64,000 bases of DNA from positions 424,052-488,051 of the forward strand of contig NZ_MECJ01000015.1 in NCBI RefSeq assembly GCF_014596475.1, in the 5' to 3' direction. Position 1 is the stretch's first letter; each line of letters starts with the position of its first letter. This DNA comes from Streptomyces sp. CBMA152 (GTDB lineage Bacteria; Actinomycetota; Actinomycetes; Streptomycetales; Streptomycetaceae). A program made the translations under genes and the position numbers. Shown here piece by piece: positions 61,727 to 64,000 of this stretch. The notes under the pieces are model-generated. The model saw only the letters and a list, made by a program, of their open reading frames with translations. It searched no databases and was not told the DNA's origin.

Positions 61727-63231
61727 GCGGGTGCTCCAGGTGCGATGAAGGGAAGTCCTGCGGGCGCGCCCTGCTCGATGAGGCGCAGGAGCGCGTCCGT
61801 GTCCGCGTGTTCTTCGATGAGGTCGCCGAGGCGGTCCAGCTGCTCTTCGCGCAGCGCGCCGAACGACGTGTCCGGGGCGGGCACGAAACGCCGACCTGCG
61901 GCGCTCGCGACCTGCTCCAGGAACCGTCGTCTGAATCCGTCGCTCTCAAGTGACCCGTGCCAGTGCGTCCCCCAGACCGCACCGACCCGGCATCCGTCCA
62001 AGAAGGCTTCCCCGCCCAGCACTTCGGCGATGCCGTGGTGGATCTCGTATCCCTCCACGTGCTCGCCCAGCGCCTCGCCGGTCGGCCGTGCAAGTGTCTT
62101 CTGGGCCGCGAACCGCACCCGCACGGGCAGCAGTCCGAGACCCGTCACGGAACCCGCCCGTGACTCGACCTCGTCATCGATGTGCTCACCGAGCACCTGG
62201 AACCCGCCGCAGATCCCCAGCACCGGACGCCCCTCGGCCGCCCTGCGCGCCAGCTCCCGCGCCAGCCCCCGTTCCCTCAGCCATTCCAACGCCCGGACCG
62301 TGCCCCGGGTTCCCGGCACGACGACCAGATCCGCGTCGGCCAGTTCCTCGGGCCGGTCCACGAACCGTACGACCACGCCGGGTTCGGCGGCGAGCGCGTC
62401 GACGTCGGTGAAGTTGGACATCAGCGGGATGGCGCAGACCGCGACGCGCAGCACGTCCTCGCCGACCGGCGGCGCGACGACCGACTCGCGCACGGCGCCG
62501 CGCAGGGAGACCCGCAGGCCGTCCTCCTCGTCGATGCCGAGCCCGTGCGCGTACGGCAGGATCCCGTACGTATGACGTCCGGTGAGGCCGCGCAGCATGT
62601 CGATGCCGGGCTGAAGGAGCGAGACGTCGCCGCGGAACTTGTTGACGATGTACCCGGCGACCAGCGCCTGGTCCTCGGGCGAAAGGAGCGCGGTCGTACC
62701 GAAGAACGAGGCGAAGACCCCGCCCCGGTCGATGTCGCCGACCACGACCACCGGGAGCTTCGCGGCGCGCGCGATGCCCATGTTGACGATGTCGGTACGC
62801 CGCAGGTTGATCTCGGCCGGACTGCCCGCCCCCTCGCAGATCACGGCGTCATATGTGCCCCGCAGCCGCTCCAGACAGTCCACGACGGTCCCGAGAAGCG
62901 CTTCCTGGCGACCGCCGTGGTAGCCGCGGGCGCTCAGTTCACCGACCGGCTTGCCCATCAGCACGACCTGGCTCGACCGGTCGCTCCCCGGCTTGAGCAG
63001 CACGGGGTTCATCAGCGCCGACGGCTCCACACGCGCGGCCTGGGCCTGCATGGCCTGGGCGCGGCCGATCTCGGCGCCCTCGCGCGTGACGAAGGAGTTG
63101 AGGGACATGTTCTGTCCCTTGAAGGGCGCGACCTTGACGCCCTGGCGCACCAGCCACCGGCAGATCCCGGCGGTCACGACGCTCTTCCCGGCGTCGGAGG
63201 TGGTGCCCGCGACCAGCAGTCCGCCCCTCAT
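61723..63231 (-). CDS. cobQ: Adenosylcobyric acid synthase CobQ
   Basis: This 502-residue glutamine amidotransferase amidates the b, d, e and g side chains. Features are LLVAGTTSDAGKSVVTAGICRWL (P-loop-like), VAPFKGQNMSLNSFVT, VICEGAGSPAEINLR, VVVGDIDRGGVFAS and the GATase Cys in ILGICGGFQVLG near 339, with His in YEIHHG. ATG 63231 overlaps the cobD stop (ATGA). The longer open frame upstream is only the opposite reading of cobD. Confidence 0.95.
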
Positions 63232-64000
63232 GTACGTACCTTCCTCACCGCGATCGCCACGCCGAGCGCCAGCCAGCCCACCCGCCGCGACAGCCGCACC
63301 GCCCGCTCGATGTCCGGAACTTCCACCGCGCGCCCGTCGTTGTTGAGCACAGGACGGTGCTCGACACGGCCGCCGTACGAGAGGGTGCCGCCAAGACGTA
63401 CGCCCAACGCGCCCGCGAACGATGCCTCCACGGGACCGGCGTTGGGGCTCGGGTGCTTGGCCGCGTCGGCCCGCCACGCGCGCGCGGCGGCTCCCGGCGC
63501 GTCCCCGGCGGCCACGGCGAGCGCGGCGGTGAGCCGGGCGCCCGGCCAGCCCGCCACGTCGTCCAGGCGCGCCGAGGCCCACCCGTACCGCAGATGGCGC
63601 GGCGAACGGTGACCGACCATCGCGTCCAGGGTGTTGACGGCCCGGAACGCGACCAGGCCGGGCACGCCCGCGAGCGCGCCCCACACCAGCGCGCCCACCA
63701 CGGCGTCGGAGGTGTTCTCGGCGACGGACTCGACGACCGCGCGCGCGATGCCGGGCGCGTCTAGGGACTGCGGGTCGCGCCCGCACAGATGCGGCAGCCG
63801 CGCGCGGGCGGCCTCGATGTCCCCGGCCTCAAGGGCGGCGCCGATGGCGCGCGCCTCACGGCCCAGCGAGGTGCCGCCGACGACGGCCCAGGTGGCGGCG
63901 GCGGTCAGCGCGACGGCGGTGAGCCGTACGTAGTAGCTGCCCGGCAGTGGGTCGGTGGACCAGGTGTCCGCCCAGGCGCGCACCGGGCGCAGGGTGCAGG
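63228..64000 (-). CDS. cobD: Cobinamide synthase CobD/CbiB (5' end outside window)
   Basis: This partial membrane protein attaches the aminopropanol phosphate arm to adenosylcobyrate. The visible 257 residues include RDPQSLDAPGIARAVVESVAENTSDAVVGALVWGAL, VAFRAVNTLDAMVGHRSPRHLRYGWASARLDD, and WRADAAKHPSPNAGPVEASFAGALGV, all typical. CobD proteins are about 310-320 residues, and the frame stays open to base 64000, so roughly 60 N-terminal residues are missing. It ends in the ATGA overlap with cobQ. Confidence 0.93.
   Translation of the reverse strand, partial: CTLRPVRAWADTWSTDPLPGSYYVRLTAVALTAAATWAVVGGTSLGREARAIGAALEAGDIEAARARLPHLCGRDPQSLDAPGIARAVVESVAENTSDAVVGALVWGALAGVPGLVAFRAVNTLDAMVGHRSPRHLRYGWASARLDDVAGWPGARLTAALAVAAGDAPGAAARAWRADAAKHPSPNAGPVEASFAGALGVRLGGTLSYGGRVEHRPVLNNDGRAVEVPDIERAVRLSRRVGWLALGVAIAVRKVRT

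Noticed and set aside
63232..63786. N-terminal extension of the cobQ frame to 687 codons
   Set aside because: Runs through the cobD coding region with Arg/Gly-rich translation; the true start is at 63231 in an ATGA overlap.

Overview
The window is high-GC (about 70%) actinobacterial DNA, almost certainly from a Streptomyces chromosome. The codon use is strongly G/C at third positions. It carries a complete ectABCD cluster, an LAETG-anchored secreted protein of the SCO1860 type, a DUF6233-like protein, and a cobalamin operon laid out as in streptomycetes. No rRNA, tRNA or CRISPR array was recognised.

1-21 kb is the right part of an integrated siphophage or prophage-like element. Rightward late genes come first: tape measure (cut by the window edge), a large mosaic tail protein, a small tail protein and a GH25 endolysin. 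A run of small membrane proteins follows (probable holins, a collagen-like membrane protein and a 16-residue hydrophobic peptide), then an HNH-like protein. A leftward block holds a helicase with five HA repeats in the usual cargo position, a conserved hypothetical, a coiled-coil protein and an HTH protein. The control end holds a ribbon-helix-helix regulator, a tyrosine integrase beside an 11-5-11 inverted repeat, an antirepressor, and two GntR regulators with obvious palindromic operators. It also has one small gene broken by an amber codon. The element seems to end in a structured, gene-free stretch near 20.8-21.3 kb. The exact att site could not be identified because the other end lies outside the window.

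21.3-32 kb is chromosomal. A two-domain TerD protein is followed by an apparent oxidative uronate/aldarate locus: uronate dehydrogenase, 5-dehydro-4-deoxyglucarate dehydratase with a translationally coupled unknown protein, an IclR regulator, and an aldehyde dehydrogenase fitting alpha-ketoglutarate semialdehyde. Together they would convert uronic or aldaric acids to 2-oxoglutarate, although no aldarate dehydratase is present. An MFS permease, a class B PBP and a GNAT lie between them.

32-45 kb holds a MerR regulator, a DHA2 exporter divergent from a GlxA-type regulator, a DsbA/FrnE protein, two class V aminotransferase-fold proteins, a GNAT-like protein, a maleylpyruvate isomerase-like protein, ectABCD (ectoine and hydroxyectoine synthesis), an amidohydrolase and the LAETG-anchored protein.

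46-64 kb is a leftward, almost fully overlapping cobalamin operon: cobD(partial)-cobQ-cobN-chelatase-cobO-cobB-cobI, then cobM-cobL-cbiG/cobJ-cobH-cbiX-cobC. One ZIP-family metal transporter gene is inserted between cobI and cobM on the opposite strand.

Three copies of a compound nested inverted repeat occupy three convergent gene junctions (25.8, 31.9 and 46.0 kb). They probably act as bidirectional terminators, and in one case the repeat has been translated into the C-terminus of a gene.
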